Below are positions 48,667 to 59,989 of a stretch of 64,000 nucleotides of DNA, piece by piece. The notes beneath the pieces are model-generated. The model did no database searches. It worked only from the letters and a program-made list of their open reading frames with translations, and was not told where the DNA came from. Source of the DNA: Heliocidaris erythrogramma (Eukaryota > Echinodermata > Echinoidea > Camarodonta > Echinometridae); the NCBI GenBank assembly GCA_025617745.1, contig CM046855.1:47285813-47349812 (forward strand). The letters run 5' to 3'. The position numbers were made by a program, and so were the translations under genes. Each line of letters opens with the position of its first letter. Position 1 is the stretch's first letter.

Positions 48667-50700
48667 ATGTGTAGGAGTGAGGCAAGCAGAGAAAATAAAG
48701 AGATATATTTAATGGGTGATTATAATATAAATTTATTGAATTATGATAATGACGCCAATGTAAAAGATTTTGTTGATTTTATGTACTCATTTGGATTATT
48801 TTCTCTTATAACAAAACCAACACGTGTCACTGAAAACAGTGCAACATTAATTGATACTATTTTTACCCACTGTATTCAAAATGAATTTAGTTCTGGTATA
48901 ATTAAGGATATAGTTCCGATTGCAGTGTCGAAAGGAAGGCGCCGTTCCCAGTGGATAACACGGGATATTATCATCATGTCAAGAAAAAAGAAACGTGCTT
49001 TCAGAAAGGTTATTAAGAGTAAATCTTCTAATGAATCTGATTTAACAAATAACAGGAACAAGTATCTTTGGTCTAAATATCAAGCAATATCTCGGGAAGT
49101 GAAACGTATGACTAAACAGTCTTACAATGATTATATTCATAGCCTGGCAATGAATGCTAATAATGACCCTAAACGTTTCTGGTCCTTTGTTAAAGCAAAA
49201 CGGAATAATTCGTGTATTAAGAACTTTGAACATAACGGTATATATGAAGCTCCTTCTGACATAGCGTTTGCTTTCAATGAATTCTTTTGTAATAACTTTT
49301 CTGACAATGGAATTTCTGCTATTAATATTCATAGTTTGCTAGACAAATGTAGACATGTTGGTATACTTCCATTGTCACAAATAAGTGTTGATACTTCGGA
49401 TGTTGTTAAAGCAATTGATATGCTCAAGTTTTCTAAACCTCCAGGTCCAGATGGTATATCTCCAGCATTCTTGAAACTTGCTAATAAGTCAATATCCCCT
49501 ATTTTGTCTCGAATCTTTAATCTAAGTTTGCAGTCTGGTATAGTCCCTCGAGATTGGAAAGTTGCGAACGTTATTCCGTTGCATAAAAACGGTAAACGGT
49601 CATTAATTGAAAATTACCGTCCAATTTCGCTTACTTCTGTCCCCTGCAAAATGCTGGAAAAGATTGTAGTTGGCAAACTCATTGATTTCTCCTTAGATCA
49701 TAAGATTATTCTAGACAACCAGCATGGTTTTCTTCCCAAACGTTCTTGTGTCACTCAAGCTTCCGTTCTGTTCCATAAATGGGCTCAGATCTTAGACCGC
49801 CCATCTCCTCCTAGAATTGATGCCATCTTTCTCGATTGGTCTAAAGCTTTCGATAAGGTTAACCATTCTGTACTACTTCGAAAGTTGCATAGTTTCGGAA
49901 TTTGTGGTAATATTCTTAAATGGATTAATTCTTTCGTAAGTGGCCGTGCCCAGCGTGTTTTGTTTGAAGGGAGCGAGTCTGACTGGAGGCCCGTAACCTC
50001 AGGTGTTCCTCAAGGGAGCGTAATAGGGCCTATACTTTTTGATCTGTTTACCGCTGATTTACCAAATTTGATTTCTGCTGGTACAGGTTTGCCCCAATAT
50101 GCAGACGATACTGTACTCTATCGGACAATATCCAATCACAGCGACACCCTTGTGCTCCAGTCAGATCTCGACTCTATCATTTGCTGGTGCAATGATAATT
50201 GTATGGAACTTAACTCTATGAAATGTAAAATAATGCACATTACAAGATCTCGAAAACCAATCTTAGTTTCATATTATGTAAATGATAATATACTTGAAGA
50301 AGTGGACTCGTACAGGTATCTCGGCCTTGTTTTCTCAAATGATCTGTCATGGTCTAAACATGTTCATCATATTGTATCGAAATGCTCAAAACTTTCCGGA
50401 TTTATCCGTAGAATAGTTAATTCAAGAAACCCAGTAGTTCTAAAACGATTATTCTGCTCACTCTGCAGACCAGTTTTAGAATATGGAATACCCGTTTGGC
50501 TTCCTCACCAGAAAAATCACATTCAGTCCCTGGAATCCATTCAAAAACGTTTCACACGTTTTTGTTTTCCATACGACCAAGCGAATGCTCTTACTTACCT
50601 TGAAAGATTACAAAAACTTGATCTTGCTCCACTTTACAACAGACTTGTTTTTCTATCTACGAGCTTCGTCATAAAAATAATGTCTTTTCCGGCTGTATGA
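48667..50700 (+). pseudogene. Chimeric open frame: LINE-B endonuclease end fused in frame to LINE-A reverse transcriptase
   Basis: The 677-codon frame looks like one endonuclease/RT protein but changes element at about 48911. Residues up to SGIIKDI belong to LINE-B, whose next residues (SDHMPIF) are found 4 kb away at 52882. Residues after that belong to the 5'-truncated LINE-A. The endonuclease lacks its N-terminal half and its SDH end, so it cannot be active. Its first few codons (before about 48693) are from LINE-C. Confidence 0.75.
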
Positions 50701-51095
50701 TGTACCTGCCCACTTCTTGCCAAGACCAAGAATTCGAAAAACTGAACATCTCCTTTTCGTTCATGAGTTTGCTAGATGTAACGCCCTGAAGTTTTCATGT
50801 TTCCATACGTTTCCAAGATTGTGGGAATCTATCCCCTCGGAAGACAGAGATTTATGTCTGTACACATCAGTAAAGCCAATCCTCAATGCTCTAAGGAACC
50901 ATTTATTCAGTCTTCCTCCTATTGATAATGCAATATAATCTATACATCTATAAAGTGTAACAAAATGTTACTTGTCTTCCATTCTTCTCGTCTACTCCTC
51001 TAATCTGTTCTATGACTTATTCCTCTTCTCTCTATTTTCTTCCTTCACCCTACACTTCATTCTATTACTCTTGCGCGCTCTCTTTCCCTTTTTCT

Positions 51096-51135
<40 letters not shown>

Positions 51136-51462
51136 CCTCTCTTACTTGCTCTCGCTCTCTCTCTCTTTTCCCTCCCTCTCTCTCTCCACTTGTCTCTCCA
51201 ACAAGTAACTTTTATCACTTTACATGTTCTTCTCAAATGTCTTAATCTGATTAATTTAATTTCATATATTCTCTTTTATTATAAGTACTCAGGGGTTTTT
51301 TCCTGACTCCATTGCTCTCCCTTGCTTGCCTCTTCTTCTTTCTAGCTTTCTTCTTTCTTTTCTTTTCCTCATGTATCACTCTGTTTCATTTTTATGTTTA
51401 TTGTTAGAGTGATCTATAAGAAGATTGTGTGTTTTTATGTACGTGTTTCTATGTTTGTAAAC
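50196..51462 (+). repeat. Tandem duplication in LINE-A, copy 1 (1267 bp)
   Basis: Runs from TAATTGTATGGAACTTAACT to ATGTTTGTAAAC. It includes the last 166 codons of RT and the 3' region with a CT-rich microsatellite (about 51100-51190). Copy 2 follows directly. Confidence 0.9.
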
Positions 51463-52713
51463 TAATTGTATGGAACTTAACTCTATAAAATATAAAATAA
51501 TGCACATTACAAGATCTCGAAAACCAATCTTAGTTTCATATTATGTAAATGATAATATACTTGAAGAAGTGGACTCGTACAGGTATCTCGGCCTTGTTTT
51601 CTCAAATGATCTGTCATGGTCTAAACATGTTCATCATATTGTATCGAAATGCTCAAAACTTTCCGGATTTATCCGTAGAATAGTTAATTCAAGAAACCCA
51701 GTAGTTCTAAAACGATTATTCTGCTCACTCTGCAGACCAGTTTTAGAATATGGAATACCCGTTTGGCTTCCTCACCAGAAAAATCACATTCAGTCCCTGG
51801 AATCCATTCAAAAACGTTTCACACGTTTTTGTTTTCCATACGACCAAGCGAATGCTCTTACTTACCTTGAAAGATTACAAAAACTTGATCTTGCTCCACT
51901 TTACAACAGACTTGTTTTTCTATCTACGAGCTTCGTCATAAAAATAATGTCTTTTCCGGCTGTATGATGTACCTGCCCACTTCTTGCCAAGACCAAGAAT
52001 TCGAAAAACTGAACATCTCCTTTTCGTTCATGAGTTTGCTAGATGTAACGCCCTGAAGTTTTCATGTTTCCATACGTTTCCAAGATTGTGGGAATCTATC
52101 CCCTCGGAAGACAGAGATCTATGTCTGGACACATCAGTAAAGCCAATCCTCAATGCTCTAAGGAACCATTTATTCAGTCTTCCTCCTATTGATAATGCAA
52201 TATAATCTATACATCTATAAAGTGTAACAAAATGTTACTTGTCTTCCATTCTTCTCGTCTACTCCTCTAATCTGTTCTATGACTTATTCCTCTTCTCTCT
52301 ATTTTCTTCCTTCACCCTACACTTCATTCTATCACTCTTGCGCGCTCTCTTTCCCTTTTTCTTTCTCTCCTCTCTCTCTCCCTCCCTCTCTTACTTGCTC
52401 TCGCTCTCTCTCTCTTTTCCCTCCCTCTCTCTCTCCACTTGTCTTTCCAACAAGTAACTTTTATCACTTTACATGTTCTTCTCAAATGTCTTAATCTGAT
52501 TAATTTAATTTCATATATTCTCTTTTATTATAAGTACTCAGGGTTTTTTTCCTGACTCCATTGCTCTCCCTTGCTTGCCTCTTCTTCTTTCTAGCTTTCT
52601 TCTTTCTTTTCTTTTCCTCATGTATCACTCTGTTTCATTTTTATGTTTATTGTTAGAGTGATCTATAAGAAGATTGTGTGTTTTTATGTACGTGTTTCTA
52701 TGTTTGTAAACTA
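51463..52713 (+). repeat. Tandem duplication in LINE-A, copy 2 (about 1250 bp)
   Basis: Matches copy 1 with about seven substitutions and an 18-bp shorter CT run, so the duplication is young. It contains a second copy of the RT C-terminus (51470-51967, open) with no RT core. After it, unique LINE-A 3' sequence continues (CCGACTAGTGTGGGAG) to the tail. Confidence 0.9.
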
Positions 52714-55700
52714 CCGACTAGTGTGGGAGAACCTTTCCGAACAGGAACTAGCTTCCTTTTGGCTATCCCTGGCCACTTGTCGATGGTATTTTCAATTTTC
52801 TTTGTATTTTGTATATTTGTTTCTTTTGCCTGAAATCAAATAAATAAAATAAAAATAAATAAATAAATATGTTCAGATATTTCTGATCATATGCCCATTT
52901 TTTGTGTAAAAAAAAGGTCTCCAGTCAGCTTTGTAAATGGAAAGAGGAAATTCTGTAGGCGGCTAATGAGTGATGATAAAATTTTAATGTTTAAGCAATG
53001 CTTGATGGACACTGACTGGCAGTCTATCTCTTCACTGACAGATGTCAATGACTCATATGATTGTTTTATATCCACATTTTTGGAACTTTATAATTTGTGT
53101 TTCCCGATTGTTGAAGTGTCAATAAAGAGTAAATCTAAAAAGCAGTGGGTAACAAATGGTTTATTAAAATCAATAAATCATAAAAATACTCTCTATAAAA
53201 ATTATATTAAGAGACCAACAGCTGCAAGTAAAAAGAAAAAATATACTGGTTATAACTGTATTGGTTAATGTTCTGCGCAAAGCTAAGCAAAACTACTATA
53301 ATGAGCTGTTCGACAGTGTTATTAAAGGTGATATTCGAAAAACTTGGTCTCATATTAATATTCTGCTTGGCCGATCTATAGTAGACAACCTCTTCCACAA
53401 CTGATGAATTTAATGGATCAGACAGGGCTGAATGTTTTAATAAATATTTTATTGAGTTACCTGATAAAATTAACATGGATATTCCTCAAGTAGATCAGTC
53501 TTTTTGTGATTTTTTGAAACCTCGTGATGATAGCTCTCCTATGTTTTTAAAACCGACTACTAATACTGAGATTATAGATATTGTATTAGCGCTAAAACCG
53601 TCAAAGTCTAGTGGTTCCGACGATATTTCTCCAAGAATATTGTTAAAGAATTATTCAATTGTGTATTGATCCTTTATGTAAAGTTTTTAATATGTCCTTA
53701 TCTCAAGGTGTTGTTCCAGAAAAGCTTAAAGTTGCAAAAGTCGTGCCAGTATATAAGAAGTCCGACCGGAAAAGTATAATTAATTATAGGCCGATAGCAC
53801 TGCTCCCAATCTTTTCAAAAATTCTTGAAAAAATAGTTTATAAACGACTGAGTGCTTTTTTAGACAAAAAGAATATTTTAATACCACAACAATGTGGATT
53901 CCGTAAGTATTTTTCAACACAAATAGGTGTTTTTAATTTATTAAGTAATATTATTCAATCTATTAATGCTAATAAGTATTGTGTTGGAATTTTCTTAGAT
54001 TTATCTGAGGCTTTTGATACCATTGACCACAACATCCTAATTAAAAAACTTGAATATTATGGAATACGTGGTGTAGCACTATCCTGGTTTTGTAGTTATT
54101 TAAATAATAGGACTCAGTTTGTCGTGGTGTGGTATCAATTCTAATCCTGCTTCTATTAAATATGGCGTACCTCAGGGCTCTGTACTTGGCCCCATGCTAT
54201 TCCTAATTTATATCAATGATATAGTATGCTCGTCAAAATTATTCTCTTATTCATTATTTGCAGATGATGCAAGTCTAATTATGGAAGGTCAAGAGGCTGA
54301 GGATGTATTTTTATTGCAAATTGCAAAAATTAAAAAGCTTTATATTTGGTTTTGTTGTAATAAATTATTCTTAAATGTCCAAAAGACCAAGTGTGTTATG
54401 TTCCGGTCAAGAGGTAAAAAGCTTCCAGATGGATTACCCATAATTAATGTTGGAGGCCATGAAGTTGCTCTTAGTGAAAATGTTCAATTCTTAGGTTTAA
54501 TTATTGATGAGAATTTATCATGGAAATGCCATTTAAGTATAGTGTTTACACAAAATTATCCAGAAGTGCTGGGGTGATTTTTAGATTAAAATTCATTCTA
54601 CCAGAAAGAGTATTAATAACACTATATAATACCTTATTTTTACCTTATGTGACATACTGTAATGTTGCCTGGGGGCATACTTTTAAATCTTATCTTGACA
54701 AGCTAAGAGCATTGCAGAAAAGGGTTATACGGTTTATCACCAATTCTCATTTTAGGCAACCAAGTTTTCCATTGTTTCTTAAATTGAAAATGCTATATTG
54801 GATGAACTTGTAACTTTTAATTGCTTATTGTTCATGTTTAAGCTCCAATCAATGCCTTGTGAATGTACATTAAAAGATTTATTCCAGCAGAACTCACAAT
54901 TTCATGATTATAATACACGTCGAAGAAACCATATCCATCAGGCCTTTGAAAGAACAAATGTCACTCTGACTTCTTTCCATATATCCTGCATGTATTAAGG
55001 GGTGGAACAACTTACCTATTAATATTAGGAACTCTACAACTCTCTCCATGTTTAAAAGGTTATCTAAATTGTATTTATTTGATAGATTAGGGTGAATTTC
55101 CCTAATTTTGTATAATCAATGCATAAACAAATTTTACCCATGTGACCTACTGTGTGTCTGGGTGTGTGAGGGTGGGTCTGTTTAGCAGTATGACCGAGGA
55201 CATTTTCGGACAGAGAACAAAAAAAAAATCATGAGAACAATGGTCCTCGGAAGCCGGACAATAGTCCTCGAACGTCGAACAATGAATTTGTGCTTTATTC
55301 CGTCGACTGTCCGAGGACGAGGAACAATAGAGGAACAATACTTGTCCTCGGAAGTAAAGCCATGTAAACCTGCGTGGGTGTGTGTGTGTGGGGTGTTTGT
55401 GTTTGTGGGTGAGTAGTCACTGTATTATGTTATGCTCTGTAGATTAGTCTTCATACCATGTATGTTGTATTTGGTGTTGTCATTAAGTATTCTGTATTAT
55501 TATCTTGCCATAAAGGGGCCCCACCTACAAGCTTTGCTTCTCATGGGGTCCTAAAAACCTTTCAATCAAATAACGATGTCATTTATACCATTGTTCCATA
55601 TTGTATTCTCATATACTTGATTCGTTTGGTTCTGAATAAATTTGAATTGAATTGAATTGAAACATTGTCTCCCATTTTCTTTGCAGTGTACCTAAATGAC

Positions 55701-56262
55701 TTGGAGTCTTGTTTTTACGAGCATAATGGATTGAACTCTCTTTCTTTATCAATACATAATTGTTTGTATGAGAATGAAATTGAATTTATCTTAGCTTATT
55801 TACTCTTCTGTATGATGATGATACTATTTTACTTGCTGAAAGTGCGAATGAGCTCCAAATCGGATTTAATGTTCTTTCTAGCTATTGCAAAATGTGGCAC
55901 CTTTTATACTTCGAATACAAAAGTTTTTTTTAATTTTCTTTCTCGAGGAAAAGTCAGGATCACTCATAATTTTTATTTTGACAATTAATCATTACGTGTT
56001 TATATAAGTTTTTCTTGTAATAGGCCTTTATGTATTTTAATTATTGTTTACTATATTTGCAACATAAAATTAATTATCTACAATAATGCCCTCATTGTTA
56101 TGATATATTATGCGCATTGGTGATGCGCACTATATACTCTTGGGTATATGGGGGAAATATATTTAGAATATAATGCGATCCTCATAGTGACTTTTGTTTC
56201 GATCTTTTTTTAATGGGTATATTTATTGAAAGACATTGTGAACAAGTTTGATATAACCCATG

Positions 56263-56265
<3 letters not shown>

Positions 56266-56300
<35 letters not shown>
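56266..56300 (+). repeat. (CT)n microsatellite
   Basis: A run of CT dinucleotides of about 35 bp in the 3' part of LINE-C or just beyond it. Confidence 0.85.
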
Positions 56301-56301
<1 letters not shown>

Positions 56302-56510
56302 ATTATTTTCTTTGTCGGCCTACCGCTTTCCATTTATTGTTTGCATATAATATTCATTGTATGATCAGTATTTGTGATGAGGACGTCACCTCAAGCTGTG
56401 CTAATGACGGGCCCTTTTATGTGACCATTATGTTGAAAGTTTGTAAATGTATGATGATGTATATGGAAATCAATGAACATCAAATCAAAATCAAAATTAA
56501 ATATTTAACA

Positions 56511-57361
56511 TGGCCTTTAGCTTTACAGTATACTCCGTGTCGTTATAATGTTGAGTCTCATACTCCCTCATACCAATAATCTTTAAGGATTTGGCACTTC
56601 CTGCGCTTGAAAGCAAATTAAATTCTCAATTGGTTCGATAACGACAAATTAAAAAAAACGTAGCAAATTAAATGAGCAAGATGTAATGTTCATGTCTTAT
56701 GGTTTACTCATTAAACGAAGGAAAAACAGAGAAGTAGCCTCAAAAGAGAAAGATAATCACAAAAATGCATCAGATTTTCCCTTTTTGAACAGTGAAATTC
56801 ATGTATTGAATTGAATGTATTATATTTTTGTTGGTTGTTGTTGTTCAAAATCCTCGGCGTGACAACAACGCCCCCCCCCCCCCCCCGTCCTCCCATGCTA
56901 TCAGCGATCCCCAAATGGTCAAGATGCCTTGAGCCTTAACCGTGTTCAATAGTGGATTATTTGATCAAAAGTGTATTATTTTATACACGCTGTTCCAGTA
57001 TGTGGAAATTTTGAATTTCATGCTTTTCAATGATATAGGTGACATTTTTCGGAGCTGGAGGCAAGAGGGGCATAATGACTACCCCCCCCCCCTGAAGGAT
57101 TTCTCATTCTGCTCGCTTGCCATTATTGTGCCCATAATTTACACCAAGTAAGAGCGATATTTCTGAAAATTTCCCGAAAATTCGCTTGCTACCCTCGCTA
57201 TAGCTCCCAATAACAGGTTATGAAATCAAGCATATCTCATAGAGTATGTTGATATCGATGTAATCCTAAAAAAAAGGAGTGAAGTAAAAGATCATTCGAC
57301 ATTCCCCCAAATTAATTTGCTGTAGTCATTTTCATTATATGGCTGTAAATAATGCAAAAAC
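56511..57361. other. Intergenic DNA
   Basis: No gene supported. Contains two poly-C runs (56870-56886 and 57083-57091). The last six bases, AAAAAC, are repeated at 60834-60839 and are the probable target duplication of the fold-back element. Confidence 0.5.
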
Positions 57362-57499
57362 TACGGAAGCGTTAAAGTGCCATTCGACTTGACGACTTGT
57401 CGAGATATTTTATCTCGACAAGTCGACTTAATATCCATATTTTGTCGACTTGTAAAGATATTTATCTAACCATGTCGACTTAATAACTTTCATAAGTCG

Positions 57500-58116
57500 A
57501 CATGGCGATATAAATTATCTTGCCAAGTCAACTTCCCAAAAATTATAAGTCGACATGGCGACATAAATTATCTTACCAAGTCGACTTAACAAAAATACCT
57601 GTCGTCATGGCGAGATATATTATCTTGCCAAGTCGACTTCCCAAATATAATAAGTCAACATGGCGACATGAATTATCTTACCAAGTCGACTTAACAAAAA
57701 AATTATGTCGTCATGGCGAGATATGTTATCTTGCCAAGTCGACTTCCCAAAAATTATAAGTCGACATGGCGACATAAATTATCTTACCAAGTCGACTTAA
57801 CAAATATACATGTCGTAATGGCGAGATATATTATCTTGCCAAGTCGACTTCCCAAAAATTATAAGTCAACATGGCAACATAAATTATCTTAGCAAGTCGA
57901 CTTAACAAAAAAATTATGTCGTCATGGCGAGATATATTATCTTGCCAAGTCGACTTCCCAAAAATTGTAAGTCAACATGGCGACATAAATTATCTTACCA
58001 AGTCGACTTAACAAAAATACATGTCGTCATGGCGAGATATATTATCTTGCCAAGTCGACTTCCCAAAAATTATAAGTCAACATGGCAACATAAATTATCT
58101 TAGCAAGTCGACTTAA
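57500..58116 (+). repeat. Left-arm tandem array, 105-bp units
   Basis: The ACTTCCCAAA mark recurs at 57531, 57636, 57742, 57847, 57953 and 58058, giving a period of 105-106 bp. Each unit carries two AAGTCGACTT palindromes about 50 bp apart (some with one change) separated by ATGGCGACATAAATTATCTT and ATGGCGAGATATATTATCTT. The open frames in this array are by-products of the repeat. Confidence 0.85.
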
Positions 58117-59018
58117 AGGAGAATCAACCCTTAATTACAAATTTACTTATTTTGGAAGGTGTAATATATTCCTACTTATTGGCCTAAATCATTTTCTAAT
58201 AAGATATCAGAAAAAGGGAAAAATAAAGATATTCCAACAGCCGGTATCGTCTCCTACTCATTTCCATGGGGGCTGCCATTTTCTTGCTGATTTGGAGTTG
58301 TACATGAACCATTGAGAAATGTTCCAGTCAAGAAGATATATTGAATCCAATACCTAAATTGCTTTTCTTCATTAACTAAAATCCCATATGTGACGAAAAA
58401 TATAAAGTGGGTGTTTACATGTATTATAAAAATTAAATCTTTATCATGATATTTTTAAATTGTCTGGTTTTGCTTAACAAAAATCTATTTTCTTGGGTTT
58501 GCCAAACAGAGCAGAACATAATATATGCAACATGCATTCTGACTTTTCAAATCCATTATCCGAAAGCAGGTGAATGCATAGCTTGCCGCTATAGATGCTC
58601 AGGGATGAAACATCCATAAATTTGAATTAATTTGCTCCGTCCCATACGTCACAGTATCGAGAAAATAGATTTCTATTAAGCGAATATCGATTTTCAACAG
58701 AAATATATAAAGAAATCTTCAGTTTAAAAATAAATTGACATATCTATTCAATATGTTTAATCTAAAACTGGTTTTTAATTTTGAAAAAGGCAATTGGGCA
58801 TTTGGATTAAGAAAATCTTCATGTACACATAAAAAAAATGGCAGCCTCCATGTACTGCTAGCAGACGATACATATTGGGAGCAGATGATAAATTTTGCTC
58901 AGAAAATCTTGATTCGTATCGATCTCGTATATTTTGACGCGAAGCCATATAGTCCAACAAGTAGGAATAAATAACACCTTTGAACAATATCGTCTGTATT
59001 TTTGAGCGTAATTCTCCT
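58117..59018. mobile_element. TTAA-flanked non-autonomous element (902 bp) in the fold-back arm
   Basis: Ends AGGAGAAT and ATTCTCCT, flanked by TTAA on both sides (58113-58116 and 59019-59022); the empty site GACTTAACAAAA is seen in sister units of the array. Inner inverted blocks (GGCTGCCATTTT near 58270, AAAATGGCAGCC near 58837) extend the symmetry. A TTAA target points to piggyBac or Kolobok. No transposase. Confidence 0.75.
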
Positions 59019-59201
59019 TTAACAAAAAAAATATATCGTCATGGCGAGATATATTATCTTGCCAAGTCGACTTCCCAAAAATTGTAAGTCAACATGGCGA
59101 CATAAATTATCTTAATGTGTAAACAAATCTTTCGGCATATTACTCCCAGTTTTAAAGATCGTATGCTCGATCTGTAATGAAAAACACAAGTCAGAAAAAA
59201 T

Positions 59202-59275
59202 TGGAACCAGCGGGATTCGAACCTGTCATCTACTGCTTGCCGGGCAGCGACTTAACCACCAGGCTATTCTGGTTC
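59202..59275 (-). repeat. tRNA-like head, minus copy
   Basis: Same 74-nt head as at 30775-30848, on the minus strand, with A and B boxes intact and a poorly paired T arm. Confidence 0.7.
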
Positions 59276-59526
59276 ACGGCCAAGTCACGACGAACTAGAA
59301 TCAAATACCCAAGATCCTCTTCTTTCTGACTCATTAATATTCAAACGGTCCGCCGTAGACAATGGTTAGTAAATATGCCGAAAGATTTGTTTACAAATTA
59401 AAAATTCCTCCCCAGTCAAGCTCCTTCGTTTACTAACCATTGTCTACGGCGGACCGTTTGAATATTAATGAGTCAGAAAGAAGAGGATCTTGGGTATTTG
59501 ATTCTAGTTCGTCGTGACTTGGCCGT

Positions 59527-59600
59527 GAACCAGAATAGCCTGGTGGTTAAGTCGCTGCCCGGCAAGCAGTAGATGACAGGTTCGAATCCCGCTGGTTCCA
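59527..59600 (+). repeat. tRNA-like head, plus copy
   Basis: Same head sequence, first of two direct copies in the loop, followed by the TTTTTTCTGACTTGTGTTTT tail. Confidence 0.7.
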
Positions 59601-59826
59601 ATTTTTTCTGACTTGTGTTTTTCATTACAGATCGAGCATACGATCTTTAAAACTGGGAGTAATATGCCGAAAGATTTGTTTACAAATTAAAAATTCCTCC
59701 CCAGTCAAGCTCCTTCGTTTACTAACCATTGTCTACGGCGGACCGTTTGAATATTAATGAGTCAAAAAGAAGAGGATCTTGGGTATTTGATTCTAGTTCG
59801 TCGTGACTTGGCCGTGACTTGGCCGT

Positions 59827-59900
59827 GAACCAGAATAGCCTGGTGGTTAAGTCGCTGCCCGGCAAGCAGTAGATGACAGGTTCGAATCCCGCTGGTTCCA
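59827..59900 (+). repeat. tRNA-like head, plus copy
   Basis: Second direct copy, 300 bp after the first. The preceding linker has a short local duplication (GTGACTTGGCC twice). Confidence 0.7.
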
Positions 59901-59989
59901 ATTTTTTCTGACTTGTGTTTTTCATTACAGATCGAGCATACGATCTTTAAAACTGGGAGTAATATGCCGAAAGATTTGTTTACAAATTA

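Larger units (their letters stand above)
48912..52868 (+). mobile_element. LINE-A: youngest layer, 5'-truncated, with a 1.27-kb internal tandem duplication
   Basis: Starts inside the linker after the endonuclease (RRRSQWITRDIIIMSRKKKR) and reads through RT blocks PPGPDGISPAFLK, NYRPISLTSVPCKMLEK, AIFLDWSKAFDKVNHSVL, SGVPQGSVIGP and YADDTVLYR to a stop at 50700. The 3' end is an (AAAT)n tail at about 52840-52868. GATAT occurs on both sides of the insertion (48907-48911 and 52876-52880). The RT frame is intact from 48912. The 3' part, 50196-51462, is repeated at 51463-52713. Confidence 0.8.
48693..55662 (+). mobile_element. LINE-B: middle layer, split by LINE-A, several frameshifts
   Basis: The left piece (48693-48911) encodes the end of an APE endonuclease: YLMGDYNINLLNYDND, then ITKPTRVTENSATLIDTIF and SGIIKDI. 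The right piece resumes at about 52876 with the endonuclease terminus ISDHMPIF and continues through the linker (KKQWVTNGLLKSINHKN), RT blocks LKVAKVVPVYK, NYRPIALLPIFSKILEK, IFLDLSEAFDTIDHNIL, YGVPQGSVLGP and FADDASL, to the thumb region. The frame changes several times. It ends in GAATAAATTTGAATTGAATTG, a (TTGAA)n tail at 55635-55660. A GAAA on each side may be the target duplication. Clade: L2/CR1/Jockey group, not resolved. Confidence 0.75.
48480..56510 (+). mobile_element. LINE-C: oldest layer of a three-LINE nest, split in two
   Basis: The left piece (about 48480-48692) encodes reverse transcriptase sequence FDFIVDRSTLWIKL, then YGINGKLLCAIFQMYENAK and VGVRQAE. The right piece resumes at about 55663 with SPIFFAVYLNDLESCF and, in shifted frames, an ADD-type active site and a cysteine/tryptophan block. 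The join GVRQ(A/G)E + LSPIFF is the usual order in APE-type LINEs. Everything from about 48693 to 55662 is a later insertion. It is 5'-truncated and frameshifted. The 3' end may be the AATCAAA-type tail near 56480-56510. Confidence 0.65.
59116..59989. repeat. Loop of the fold-back element: three tRNA-derived units, one inverted
   Basis: Contains tRNA-like heads at 59202-59275 (minus), 59527-59600 (plus) and 59827-59900 (plus), each with the same tail and linker as the dimeric SINE at 30773-31264. The first and last units are arranged head to head, so the loop itself begins and ends with inverted sequence (AAACAAATCTTTCGGCATA and its complement). Confidence 0.8.

Noticed and set aside
50972-51245. 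Ser/Leu-rich open frames downstream of LINE-A
   Set aside because: They read the CT-rich microsatellite in the LINE 3' region; the same frames recur 1.25 kb on.
51470-51967. Separate gene for a 165-residue protein
   Set aside because: It is the second copy of the LINE-A RT C-terminus created by the tandem duplication.
57520-57759. Open frame with a repeated SQLPKNYKSTWRHKLSYQVD pattern
   Set aside because: The protein repeat is a by-product of the 105-bp DNA unit, which happens to be a multiple of three; it also appears in the mirror arm.
57500-58100. Regularly spaced repeats that resemble a CRISPR array
   Set aside because: The units are 105 bp and continuous, the 'spacers' are also repeated, a mirror-image array lies at 59990-60833, and the context is an animal genome.
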